Source: Alphaproteobacteria bacterium | Lineage (GTDB): Bacteria > Pseudomonadota > Alphaproteobacteria > TMED109 | NCBI GenBank assembly: GCA_022825235.1 | Contig: JAJDYI010000080.1 | Location: forward strand, 1-64,000 | Length of the DNA: 64,000 nt | Direction: 5' to 3' | In this document: positions 51,792 through 60,322 of the stretch, in pieces | How the letters are laid out: each line of letters starts with the position of its first letter | How positions within the stretch are numbered: the first letter of the stretch is position 1 | The notes under the pieces: generated by a model | Told to the model about the DNA's origin: nothing | Seen by the model: only the letters and a program-made list of their open reading frames with translations | The model's database searches: none | Position numbers and translations under genes: made by a program

Positions 51792-51989
51792 ATGTTCACA
51801 CCCAACTGGTCATCGCCCCTGCTGAAGCTGCGTCGAGCCGGCCGCGCACGGGACCTGCGACGCCAGTGGGCCGCTACCGCCAAAGGTGTCGTCGTGGTCG
51901 GTTTGCTGCTGCTCCTTCTATTGGTCGCGTACGAGATTGCGCTGCACCTTCTTTACGACCTGAGAAGCCATCTTGGCTACGGGGAATAG
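51792..51989 (+). CDS. Small single-pass membrane protein
   Basis: A 65-residue frame: MFTPNWSSPLLKLRRAGRAR, a strongly basic N-terminus, then GVVVVGLLLLLLLVAYEIAL as a membrane helix and a short tail. No family is recognised. Start codon support is weak. It is the last thing before the katG gene and could be part of its leader region by position only. Confidence 0.45.
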   Translation: MFTPNWSSPLLKLRRAGRARDLRRQWAATAKGVVVVGLLLLLLLVAYEIALHLLYDLRSHLGYGE

Positions 51990-52367
51990 CATTCGCGTTG
52001 CGGAAGGTGTCCAAGGGGGTGACCGGTGTTGCGGCCGCCGGTTTCGCGGCAAGAGGGGCACGCCATGCAAGTTCGCCGACTTTCGCGATCGACCGCCCGG
52101 TCGGAGCGGCCGTCATCGCACCGACGACCTGACCCGGCGCCGTGTGCCCGCGCCGCTCCCGCCACGCCTTCGCCACCTTGCCGGCGTCGCGCACTGCGGC
52201 CGCGTCCACAAGGTCGGCGACCCTCGTGCCTTTGTCTGCCAGGCGCTCCGTCGCCGGATCACCGTCACGTCCCGCCCCCGGACGAAACCCCCAACGCAAG
52301 TCGCGGGCCAATCGGCTGCGCCGACGTTACGCCTGAGATGACCGCAACCCTGCAGGAGGCAGCCACC
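51990..52367. other. Intergenic stretch before katG
   Basis: About 380 bases. The katG frame stays open back to 52026, but this extension has no signal or catalase character, so I treat it as non-coding. AGGAGG at 52354-52359 is the katG ribosome site. No OxyR or Fur site could be placed by eye. Confidence 0.4.
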
Positions 52368-54596
52368 GTGTTGAAACGAACGATAGCCATCGCGGCCTTG
52401 TTGACGATTGGGATGGTGCCGGGCCTGCCGGGCAGCTTCGCAGCCGCCCAGGGCCAGGCGCCGGACAACGAGTACTGGTGGCCGAACCGGCTGAACCTCG
52501 ATCCCCTGCGCCAGCACTCCCGGGCATCGGTTCCGCCGGGCGGGGACTTCGACTACGCCGAGGCGTTTGAGAGCCTGGACCTGGATGCGGTGAAAGCCGA
52601 TCTCGGGGAGCTGATGACGACGTCCCAGCCCTGGTGGCCGGCGGACTTCGGTCACTATGGTCCGCTCCTCATCCGCATGGCCTGGCACAGCGCGGGCACC
52701 TACCGGACCATCGACGGCCGCGGCGGGGCGGACTGCGGCCTGCAGCGCTTCGCACCACTCAACAGCTGGCCCGACAACGCCAACCTGGACAAGGCGCACC
52801 GGCTGCTCTGGCCGGTCAAGAAGAAGTACGGCCGCAGGATTTCCTGGGCCGACCTCATGATCCTCGCTGGTACGGTGGCCATGGATTCGATGGGGTTCGA
52901 GACGCTGGGCTTCGCCGGCGGCCGCATCGACGCGTGGCAGCCCGAGGACGTGAACTGGGGCCCCGAAGGCGAGTGGCTGGCTGCCGACCGCCGCAATGAG
53001 GAGGGAGAGCTGGATCCTCCCTTCGGCGCCACCCAGATGGGTCTGATCTACGTGAACCCCGTGGGTCCGGGCGGCAATCCGGATCCGCTGGCGGCCGCGC
53101 ACGCCATCCGCGAGGCGTTCGGCCGCATGGCGATGAACGACGAGGAGACGGCCGCGCTGATCGTCGGGGGGCACACCTTCGGCAAGGCCCATGGTGCAGC
53201 GGACCCGTCCCGGTACGTGGGCCCCGAACCGGAAGGAGACGCCATCGAGGCGCAGGGTTTCGGCTGGCGGAACCGCTTCGGCGACGGTCATGGCGCCGAC
53301 ACGATCACCAGCGGACTGGAAGGCGCGTGGACGCACAGTCCCGCCGCCTGGACCCACAACTTTCTCGAGAACCTGTACGCGTTCGACTGGGTACAGACGC
53401 GAAGCCCGGCCGGCGCCATCCAGTGGGAGCCGGCCGAAGGGGAGGCCTCGGACTGGGTGCCGGATGCCCACGATCAGGCCGTGCGGCACGCACCCATGAT
53501 GCTCACCACCGATCTCGCGCTGAAGGAGGACCCCGCCTATCGGAAGATCACGTCGCGCTGGCTCGAGCATCCGGACGAGCTCGCGGACGCGTTTGCCCGC
53601 GCGTGGTTCAAGCTGACGCATCGCGACCTGGGTCCGACCTCACGCTACCTGGGCGATGACGTGCCCGGCGAGACGTTCGTGTGGCAGGATCCCATCCCCG
53701 CAGTGGATCACCCCCTGATCGACGCGCGGGATGCGGCCGCACTGAAAGCCGACATTCTCGCCTCCGGGCTGTCGGGCGCCGAACTGGTCCGGGCCGCCTG
53801 GGCGTCCGCGTCCACGTTCCGCGGGACCGACATGCGCGGCGGCGCCAACGGCGCGCGCATCCGTCTCGCACCCCAAAACGGGTGGGCCGCCAACGATCCG
53901 GAGGAACTGACGCGGGTGCTGGAGACCCTCGAGACCGTCCGGCGTGCATTCAACGCGGCGCAGTCGGGCGACAAGCGGGTCTCGCTTGCCGACCTGATCG
54001 TCCTGGGCGGGGCCGCCGCCATCGAGCGGGCCGCGGCGGAAGCCGGGTTCGAGGTGGAGGTGCCGTTCATGCCGGGCCGCATGGACGCGTCCCCGGAGCA
54101 GACCGACACCGCCTCCTTCGCCCTTCTTGAGCCGAAGGCGGACGGGTTCCGGAACTTCTTCGCCGACGGCAACGCCCGTTCGCCGGCGGACATGCTGGTG
54201 GAGAAGGCAGCGCTGCTGACCCTGACGATCCCGGAGATGACGGTGCTCGTCGGCGGCATGCGTGCGATGGGCAGCAATGCCGGGGGCTCGGCTCACGGCG
54301 TACTGACGGATCGCCCCGGAACGCTGAGCAACGACTTCTTCGTCAATCTGCTCGATATGGCCACGCAGTGGTCGGAGTCGTCCACCGAGGGGCTCTACCA
54401 GGGTCTTGATCGGGCGACGGGCGAGCGCAAATGGACAGCGACGGCGGTCGACCTGATCATCGGCTCGAACTCCGAGCTACGCGCGGTCGCCGAGTACTAC
54501 GCCACCGACGACGCGCAGGCAGCGTTTCTGGAAGACTTCATCGCGGCATGGGCCAAGGTGATGACCTTGGACCGTTTCGATCTCGAGCGGTCGTGA
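52368..54596 (+). CDS. katG: Catalase-peroxidase KatG with a signal peptide
   Basis: A 742-residue KatG with both peroxidase-like halves. The distal site is [11 protein letters not shown] (Arg103, Trp106, His107), the heme-ligand histidine is His269 in [10 protein letters not shown], and the Tyr and Met of the Met-Tyr-Trp adduct are in MGLIYVNP and RMAMNDEE. Unlike most KatGs it starts with an export signal ([18 protein letters not shown] then [10 protein letters not shown]), so it is predicted to be periplasmic. GTG 52368 has AGGAGG eight bases before it and gives exactly that signal; an ATG at 52338 is possible. It should remove H2O2 outside the cytoplasm. Confidence 0.93.
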   Translation: MLKRTIAIAALLTIGMVPGLPGSFAAAQGQAPDNEYWWPNRLNLDPLRQHSRASVPPGGDFDYAEAFESLDLDAVKADLGELMTTSQPWWPADFGHYGPLLIRMAWHSAGTYRTIDGRGGADCGLQRFAPLNSWPDNANLDKAHRLLWPVKKKYGRRISWADLMILAGTVAMDSMGFETLGFAGGRIDAWQPEDVNWGPEGEWLAADRRNEEGELDPPFGATQMGLIYVNPVGPGGNPDPLAAAHAIREAFGRMAMNDEETAALIVGGHTFGKAHGAADPSRYVGPEPEGDAIEAQGFGWRNRFGDGHGADTITSGLEGAWTHSPAAWTHNFLENLYAFDWVQTRSPAGAIQWEPAEGEASDWVPDAHDQAVRHAPMMLTTDLALKEDPAYRKITSRWLEHPDELADAFARAWFKLTHRDLGPTSRYLGDDVPGETFVWQDPIPAVDHPLIDARDAAALKADILASGLSGAELVRAAWASASTFRGTDMRGGANGARIRLAPQNGWAANDPEELTRVLETLETVRRAFNAAQSGDKRVSLADLIVLGGAAAIERAAAEAGFEVEVPFMPGRMDASPEQTDTASFALLEPKADGFRNFFADGNARSPADMLVEKAALLTLTIPEMTVLVGGMRAMGSNAGGSAHGVLTDRPGTLSNDFFVNLLDMATQWSESSTEGLYQGLDRATGERKWTATAVDLIIGSNSELRAVAEYYATDDAQAAFLEDFIAAWAKVMTLDRFDLERS

Positions 54597-54729
54597 CAGG
54601 GCCGATGCCGGCGGCGGGCGTCCAGCGCTTCCAGCCAGGCGGGGAGCGATCATCGCGTGATGGCGCCGATCTGAGCCGCAGGACCTGGACGGCGGGCCCC
54701 AAACCCGCCGCTCGCTCCAGAGTTCTCCC

Positions 54730-55026
54730 GTGCCGCTCGGCCGTCCAAGGCGGGCCTCCGTGGACATGGCGATCAGGCTGTCGAAGGCGTTCGGCCCCGA
54801 CGCCGCCTGGGCGTTCTCCCCGGCCTTCCGTGGCACGCCGATTCGCCAACAGGGCATGGAAGCCGGCAGCTTCGTCATCGCCGATAAGGCCGATGGCGAA
54901 ACGTTCACCGTCGAGGACGAGGAGGTGCTGGCGCTGTTCGCCTCCCAGGTCACGGCGGCGATCGCCGGCAGGCGCACCGCGCCGACAAGGGCGGCACGGA
55001 TGGGTGGGACCCGTGCAGGCCGCTGA
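54730..55026 (+). pseudogene. Second degraded fragment of the GAF-kinase family
   Basis: From GTG 54730 the frame reads FGPDAAWAFSPAFRGTPIRQ, QGMEAGSFVIADKADGETFT, VEDEEVLALFASQVTAAIAG. It matches the intact kinase's GAF segment (FQGTPMRHRG, EEVLALFASQ). It ends about 34 bases before the integrase start. The start of the GAF domain and the kinase are missing. It is not a continuation of the 51.1-kb pseudogene because katG lies between, so it is a third copy or a displaced piece of the second. Confidence 0.75.
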
Positions 55027-55059
55027 GGGCAGCGCTCCAGGTCAGGTTGATCGAGGCAG

Positions 55060-56082
55060 GTGGCGCTCGGCCGGCACGGGGTGGTCGCCGCCGAGGAAGC
55101 GCGGAAGCGGGGCGCGGAGGTTCTGGCGCGCATCCGGGCGGGAGAGGACCCGGAACCCCAGGCGAGAAAGAACGGCGCGCCGACGGTGGCCGATCTCGCG
55201 GAGCGCTACCTGCGCGAGCATGTGGCCGTGCGCTGCAAGCCGTTGACGCTCAGGAACTACCGCCGCGTGATTCAGAAGAACGTGCTGCCCGTACCCGGCC
55301 GGATTCCGGTGGCGGATTTGGAGCGCCGGCACGTGGCCGAGCTCCACTACCAGTTGCGCAGAACGCCAGTGTCGGCGAACGATGCGGTGAACGCGCTGTC
55401 GCGGATGCTCAACCGGGCGGACGCATGGGGGATGGTGCCTCCTGGCAGGAATCCGTGCCGCGGGATGCGCAAGTACCGCACGCGGCGGCTCGAGCGCTTC
55501 CTGACGGAACGCGAATTCCGCCGCCTCGGCGAGACGCTGGAGGCACTGGAGGCCGAAGGCGAGGTCCCGGTCCATGCGGCGGCGGCGCTCCGTCTCCTGA
55601 TGCTCACCGGCTGCCGCCGCGGCGAGATCGTTGGGCTGAGGTGGGCGGACGTGCGGCTCGACCGGAGCGAGATCCAGTTCGCGGATTCCAAGACGGCACC
55701 CCGTACGGTTTCGCTGTCGCCGCCGGCGGTTCGGGTGCTGGCTGACCTGCTGCGCCCGGCGGGCAACCCCTGGGTGGTCGCCAGCGCGAAGCCGGGCGCG
55801 CGTCTGCCGCACATCACCTACTACTGGTACCGGGTACGAAAGTGCGCCGGGCTCGAGGATGTCAGGCTGCATGACCTGCGCCACAGCTTTGCTTCCCGGG
55901 CGCTGGCGCTCGGCGAGCCGCTGCCGATGATCGCCAGGCTGCTGGGCCACAGCAAGATCCAGACCACCCCGCGCTATGCGCACCTGGCGCGCGACTCGGT
56001 CGGGGACTCCGCCGACCGGGTTGCCGCCAGCATCGCGGCGGACATCCTGCCGCCCAACCCGCCGCGGCCACAGCAGCGATGA
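55060..56082 (+). CDS. Tyrosine recombinase (integrase), N-terminal domain missing
   Basis: A 340-residue phage/island-type integrase. The start (VVAAEEARKRGAEVLARIRA) is the end of the usual DUF4102 arm-binding domain, so about 60-80 residues are missing; the frame is closed by a stop just upstream. The core is complete: Arg186 in TGCRRGEI, Lys211, His271-x-x-Arg274 (LHDLRHSFASR), His297 (LLGHSKIQTT), Tyr306. Catalysis should be possible but arm-site binding is doubtful. It is bordered on the right by a decayed thrS 3' end. GTG 55060 is the first usable start. Confidence 0.82.
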   Translation: MALGRHGVVAAEEARKRGAEVLARIRAGEDPEPQARKNGAPTVADLAERYLREHVAVRCKPLTLRNYRRVIQKNVLPVPGRIPVADLERRHVAELHYQLRRTPVSANDAVNALSRMLNRADAWGMVPPGRNPCRGMRKYRTRRLERFLTEREFRRLGETLEALEAEGEVPVHAAAALRLLMLTGCRRGEIVGLRWADVRLDRSEIQFADSKTAPRTVSLSPPAVRVLADLLRPAGNPWVVASAKPGARLPHITYYWYRVRKCAGLEDVRLHDLRHSFASRALALGEPLPMIARLLGHSKIQTTPRYAHLARDSVGDSADRVAASIAADILPPNPPRPQQR

Positions 56083-56159
56083 GACGGCATTCGGCGGGTG
56101 TGCGGCGCCGGGCGGGGGCGGCACGCCGCCGCGTCCGGCGCGAATGTGACGGATGCCAG

Positions 56160-56640
56160 TCAGTCCGTTGCGACCGATTTGGTGGTCAGTTGGTTGTGTT
56201 CGTCGTGTTCGGCGGTTGCGCTTCGGTGGCAAGAGCAGATACACCCCCGCCCGGCGCCAACACCAGCCGTGCAGAGTCACCGGGGCGCCGGACCGCGACC
56301 TGCCGCCGCTCGGCCTCGCGTCGGCTGACTACCGGGAGAGCCAGGATCCTGGCGACGGTAAGCTCCCGGACCTTGGAGCCGATCTCCTCGTTCCTGAGGT
56401 CGGGTTCCACGCGGATACATGCCGCTTCAAGCGCGGTGTGCACTTCCTTACCTGTAGCCGTCCGCATCGCTCGTGATTGTCGCCACAACGACCTGGCGGG
56501 GCGCCAGCCACATTGGCAGCTTGCCCGTGTAGGGCTCGCTCAAGATGCCGCTGAAGCGCTCGAACGATCCCGGGTTGGCGCCGTGAAGCCTCACGGGCCG
56601 GCGGCGGCGGTGTAGATCGCGTCGAGGCATTCCTTATGCG
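56160..56640 (-). pseudogene. Decayed duplicate of the thrS 3' end
   Basis: The minus strand reads [20 protein letters not shown] then [19 protein letters not shown], and in another frame KEVHTALEAACIRVEPDLRN, EEIGSKVRELTVARILALPV. These match the last 150 residues of the intact ThrRS at 57707-59680, about three-quarters identical at DNA level, with a frameshift between the parts. The duplicate and the intact 3' end flank the PIN/RHH module, so the block is a diverged direct repeat rather than a fresh integration scar. Confidence 0.85.
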
Positions 56641-56799
56641 GGCTGTCGCCTCATGGGTGGTTTCCGTATACCAGCGCTCGTTGGAGTTACTTGGACGGCT
56701 CCCCGGCGAGGCGAGAAACGATGCAGGTCCGAATCCTGATTTGAGGGAGACCTCGATGTCGCGCCGACCCGCTTGGGCGAAGAAAGATGCAACCAGGCC

Positions 56800-57012
56800 C
56801 TAGTCTGGCCGTGATTCGAGCCATCGTGCCGCGCGTTCCGGGTCTCCGCCTCGACCGCGTTGCTTGAGGAATGCGGCCGCATCCTTCGCACCCACCTTTT
56901 CGGCCAGGGCGCATGCGATGAACTGGTTCAGCGAGACGCCTTCTTGTCTTGCCCAGTCTTCAACTGCCCTCTTGAGCGATCTGGGCAGATTCAGCGAGAC
57001 TCTTGCCTTCAT
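56800..57012 (-). CDS. RHH antitoxin partner of the PIN toxin
   Basis: A 70-residue ribbon-helix-helix protein: MKARVSLNLPRSLKRAVEDW, EGVSLNQFIACALAEKVGAK, FLKQRGRGGDPERAARWLES. The closest relative in the window is the orphan at 19285-19500. ATG 57012 overlaps the toxin stop by four bases, with the toxin upstream, an order opposite to most type II modules. Its RHH fold fits the palindrome in front of the operon. Confidence 0.88.
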   Translation of the reverse strand: MKARVSLNLPRSLKRAVEDWARQEGVSLNQFIACALAEKVGAKDAAAFLKQRGRGGDPERAARWLESRPD

Positions 57013-57431
57013 GATGAAATTCTCCTCAATGCCTGAGCAGGGGTCCAGAGGGCAAGCCCGAATCGCCCAGGCGCCTCTCCGAAGTCCTTGATGTTGTATG
57101 TCACGATGGCTGTAGCCTCGGCATTGACAGCGGTCTCTAGCACCATCTCATCAGCAGGATCACGCAACTGAGGTCGCCAAAGAAAGTACATCTCGACCGG
57201 TACTACCGTTCGGGCCACATCGGTCAGGAAGGCCTCGATTTCGGGCCTGCTGATTCGGGTGTCCAGCAGAAAGTCAGCCCGCCCCAAGACGTCCTCGTAT
57301 TCATAGAACAGTGGTACTGAGCAGCACCAATGGAACCGTCCGCGAAACGCAGTGACCAAGAGCGGGTTGCTGGGTCCAGACCGGCTACGTACGCCAGCCA
57401 CGACTACGTTCGTGTCCAGAACAAGCCTCAT
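57009..57431 (-). CDS. PIN-domain toxin
   Basis: A 140-residue PIN protein of the 'putative toxin, PIN family' group: MRLVLDTNVVVAGVRSRSGP, LFYEYEDVLGRADFLLDTRI, QLRDPADEMVLETAVNAEAT, IVTYNIKDF. Acidic residues of the RNase site are in place. It is first in the operon, followed by the overlapping RHH antitoxin. A palindrome four bases upstream of its ATG and a TA-rich -10 region suggest a short, tightly repressed leader. Confidence 0.9.
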   Translation of the reverse strand: MRLVLDTNVVVAGVRSRSGPSNPLLVTAFRGRFHWCCSVPLFYEYEDVLGRADFLLDTRISRPEIEAFLTDVARTVVPVEMYFLWRPQLRDPADEMVLETAVNAEATAIVTYNIKDFGEAPGRFGLALWTPAQALRRISS

Positions 57432-57434
57432 GCA

Positions 57435-57461
57435 CCATATATAATGTAACGCTATATATGG
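57435..57461 (-). promoter_or_regulatory. 9-bp-arm operator palindrome of the PIN/RHH operon
   Basis: CCATATATA (57435-57443), a 9-base spacer, TATATATGG (57453-57461): a perfect inverted repeat in an otherwise GC-rich region. It overlaps the likely -10 box (TTATAT on the minus strand, 57440-57445) and ends three bases from the toxin ATG. It is the natural operator for the RHH antitoxin. Confidence 0.65.
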
Positions 57462-57706
57462 CGCAATTACTGTCGCTCCGGTGAATCAGGGCCATGGATT
57501 GCCAGTTCCTTGCAATGGCGATGACGGGCTCTACGTGTCCCGCAGATGTGACATCTGCTGGGGCGCTGATGTCACACCAGCCACAATGCTGAGTACCCGT
57601 CGCAAGGATATGACCGTGAAATGTCGTCACTGAGGTGCAGTAGGCAAAGGAACAGCCCGTCTGCGAACCGGTCGTGGCGGTCGCAGCTGCAAGTGTGCTT
57701 GGCCGG

Positions 57707-59680
57707 TCAGTCCGTTCCGGGCGCTGCGCTTGGGGTGGTGTCCGGCGGCTGGGCTTCGGCAGCCAGGCCGGAGACGCATGCGTCCAGCGCCAACACCGGC
57801 CGTGCGGAGTCACCGAGCCGACGAACTGCGATCTGGCGCTGTTCGGCCTCGCGTCGGCCGACCACCAGAAGGACCGGGACCTTGGCGAGGGAGTGTTCGC
57901 GGACCTTGTAGCCGATCTTCTCGTTGCGGAGATCAAGTTCCGCGCGGAGGCCGGCGCCATCGAGCGCGGCGTGCACCTCCCGGGCGTAACCGTTGGCGTC
58001 GCTGGTGATCGTTGCGACGACGACCTGGCGGGGCGCCAGCCACAGCGGCAGTTTGCCGGCGTAGTGCTCGATCAGGATGCCGATGAAGCGCTCGAAGGAG
58101 CCGAGGATGGCGCGGTGCAGCATCACGGGCCGCCGGCGCTCGCCGTCGGCGGCGGTGTAGCTCGCGTCGAGGCGCTCGGGCAGGACGAAGTCCACCTGCA
58201 GGGTGCCGCACTGCCAGCTCCGCCCGATCGCGTCGGCCAGCACGAATTCGAGCTTGGGTCCGTAGAACGCGCCCTCGCCGGGATTGTGCGCGACCGCGAG
58301 CCCTGTCTCCTCGACGGTGCCCTGGAGCGCCGCCTCAGCCCGGTCCCAGACCGCATCGTCGCCTGCCCGCACTTCGGGACGGTCCGCGAACTTCACGAGC
58401 ACGTCCTCGAAGCCGAAGTCGCGGTAGATCGACCGCAGCAGGCGGATGAAGCTCCCGGTCTCGGCGGTGACCTGGTCCTCCGTGCAGAAGATGTGCGCGT
58501 CGTCCTGGGTGAAGGCGCGCAGTCGCATGAGGCCGTGGAGAGCGCCCGAGGGCTCGTAACGGTGGCAGCAACCGAACTCGGCCATGCGGAGCGGGAGGTC
58601 GCGGTAGCTCTTGAGCCCCTGCTTGTAGATCTGGACGTGGCCCGGACAGTTCATGGGCTTGAGGGCGAGGGTGCTGCCACCCGCGTCCTCAGTTTCGGCG
58701 ACGAACATGTGCTCTCGGAACTTTTCCCAGTGCCCGGAGCGCTCCCAGAGCGTGCGGTCGACGAGCTCAGGCGTCTGGACCTCATGGTAGCCCTCGGCCT
58801 CGAGGCGGCGGCGCATGTAGGCGCGGACGGTGCGGTAGAGCGTGGCCCCGCCCGCGTGCCAGAACACCGCGCCCGTGGCCTCCTCCTGGAAGTGGAAGAG
58901 CGCCATCTCGCGGCCCAGGCGTCGATGATCGCGACGGGCTGCCTCCTCGAGGCGCGCGAGGTGCGCGTCGAGCTCCTTCTGCGTGCGCCAGGCCGTGCCG
59001 TAGACGCGCTGGAGCATTGCGTTCCGCGAGTCGCCCCGCCAGTAGGCGCCGGCGAGCCGGGTGAGCTTGAAGGCGGTGCCGAGCTTCCCGGTCGAGGGGA
59101 GGTGCGGGCCGCGGCAGAGGTCGACGAACGCGCCCTGGCGGTAGATCGTGATCTCCTCGCCGTCGGGCAGGTCGCGGATGATCTCGGCCTTGTAGTGCTC
59201 GCCGATCGATTCGAAGTAGCTGACGGCGTCGTCGCGGTCCCAGACCTCGCGGGTGATGGGCTCGTTCCGCGCCACGATCTCGCGCATCCGACCCTCCATC
59301 GCCTCCAGGTCGGCCGGCGTGAATGGCTCGTTGCGGGCAAAGTCGTAGTAGAAGCCGTCCTCGATCGCGGGGCCGATGGTGACCTGAACGTCGGGGTAGA
59401 GCTCCTTCGCGGCCTCGGCGAGTGCGTGGGCGGCGTCGTGGCGGATGAGCTCCAGGACCTCGGGGCTCGCGTCCTTGCCGGTCACGATTTCGATGGCGCC
59501 GTCCTCGGTGATGGGGCGTGCGAGGTCGCGGAGGCTGCCATCGAGGCGGACCGCGAGCGCGGCCTTCGCGAGACCGGGCGAGATTCCGGCCGCGACGTCG
59601 TGGCCGGTGACGGGGCACGGGTAGGTGCGCTTGGCACCGTCAGGGAACGCGAGCGTGACGGATTCGGACTGGGCAAGCAC
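57707..59680 (-). CDS. thrS: Threonyl-tRNA synthetase
   Basis: A 657-residue ThrRS. TGS domain (about 1-65), editing domain with [58 protein letters not shown], catalytic class II core ([72 protein letters not shown]) and the anticodon-binding domain ([20 protein letters not shown]). GTG 59680 is used; the residues match family starts. A short Ala/Pro tail ([18 protein letters not shown]) extends past the usual end. infC, usually next to thrS, is far away here. Confidence 0.95.
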   Translation of the reverse strand: MLAQSESVTLAFPDGAKRTYPCPVTGHDVAAGISPGLAKAALAVRLDGSLRDLARPITEDGAIEIVTGKDASPEVLELIRHDAAHALAEAAKELYPDVQVTIGPAIEDGFYYDFARNEPFTPADLEAMEGRMREIVARNEPITREVWDRDDAVSYFESIGEHYKAEIIRDLPDGEEITIYRQGAFVDLCRGPHLPSTGKLGTAFKLTRLAGAYWRGDSRNAMLQRVYGTAWRTQKELDAHLARLEEAARRDHRRLGREMALFHFQEEATGAVFWHAGGATLYRTVRAYMRRRLEAEGYHEVQTPELVDRTLWERSGHWEKFREHMFVAETEDAGGSTLALKPMNCPGHVQIYKQGLKSYRDLPLRMAEFGCCHRYEPSGALHGLMRLRAFTQDDAHIFCTEDQVTAETGSFIRLLRSIYRDFGFEDVLVKFADRPEVRAGDDAVWDRAEAALQGTVEETGLAVAHNPGEGAFYGPKLEFVLADAIGRSWQCGTLQVDFVLPERLDASYTAADGERRRPVMLHRAILGSFERFIGILIEHYAGKLPLWLAPRQVVVATITSDANGYAREVHAALDGAGLRAELDLRNEKIGYKVREHSLAKVPVLLVVGRREAEQRQIAVRRLGDSARPVLALDACVSGLAAEAQPPDTTPSAAPGTD

Positions 59681-60322
59681 GGGCCGGGTCCAACGGTTGC
59701 GGGATGCCGGAAGATGATCTGTGCGCGACGCGGGGTCAACCGGTCATGCCGGTGCGGGCCCGGTTGCCTTGCCCGGCAAGCGCGGGCCGGCTGAGCCGAT
59801 TCTCACCCACCGTAGCCACCCCGGCAGCGACCCCCGGAGCGAAGCGGCGCGATCAGGTTGATGCCGGCAGGTGCCCTTTCGCGACTGCTCCGTGGTCGAT
59901 CCCCTCGACGGTGGCTTGTCCGCAGGGCGTCAGTGCTTGGTTTGGCCGTGTTCGCGCGTCGGAGTGGAGCGATGATGGTACCGCTTGAGCGAAGAACCTC
60001 GAGCACGTTCCAGCGCCCTGGGAGGCCGGGTCGCTCCGGCCCGGCATCCTCGCCGAGCGACCCCAGCGCACGGTGATCGATGATGAACAATGTCGGCGAA
60101 TCGCCGTAACCATCGAACGGCACCAACGCCTGCACAACACGGCACAGGGGCTGTCAGACCAGCGTCAGTCCAAGCGTGATCAGTCCGTCCTGGTGACCGA
60201 GCCCCTGACCGTCCGCCCAGCTCTACACCTTTATCCCCACACCACCGCAGGTGGTCGCCTCTCGGCAGGGGCATTGGTCACGGTCTCCCGGTGACACGAG
60301 CCACCTGCCGGGCCATGCAGGC
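59681..60322. other. Gene-poor stretch of about 640 bases
   Basis: No intact gene. A minus-strand reading at about 59980-60135, MQALVPFDGYGDSPTLFIID then HRALGSLGEDAG, is fairly protein-like and may be a remnant, but I cannot identify it. No RNA or terminator that I can support. Confidence 0.4.

Noticed and set aside
56160-57706. Fresh attachment-site duplication at thrS by the integrase
   Set aside because: The duplicated thrS end is about 480 bases long and strongly diverged, unlike the short identical repeats left by tyrosine recombinases.
57674-59794. 706-residue plus-strand frame opposite thrS
   Set aside because: ThrRS motifs are complete on the minus strand.
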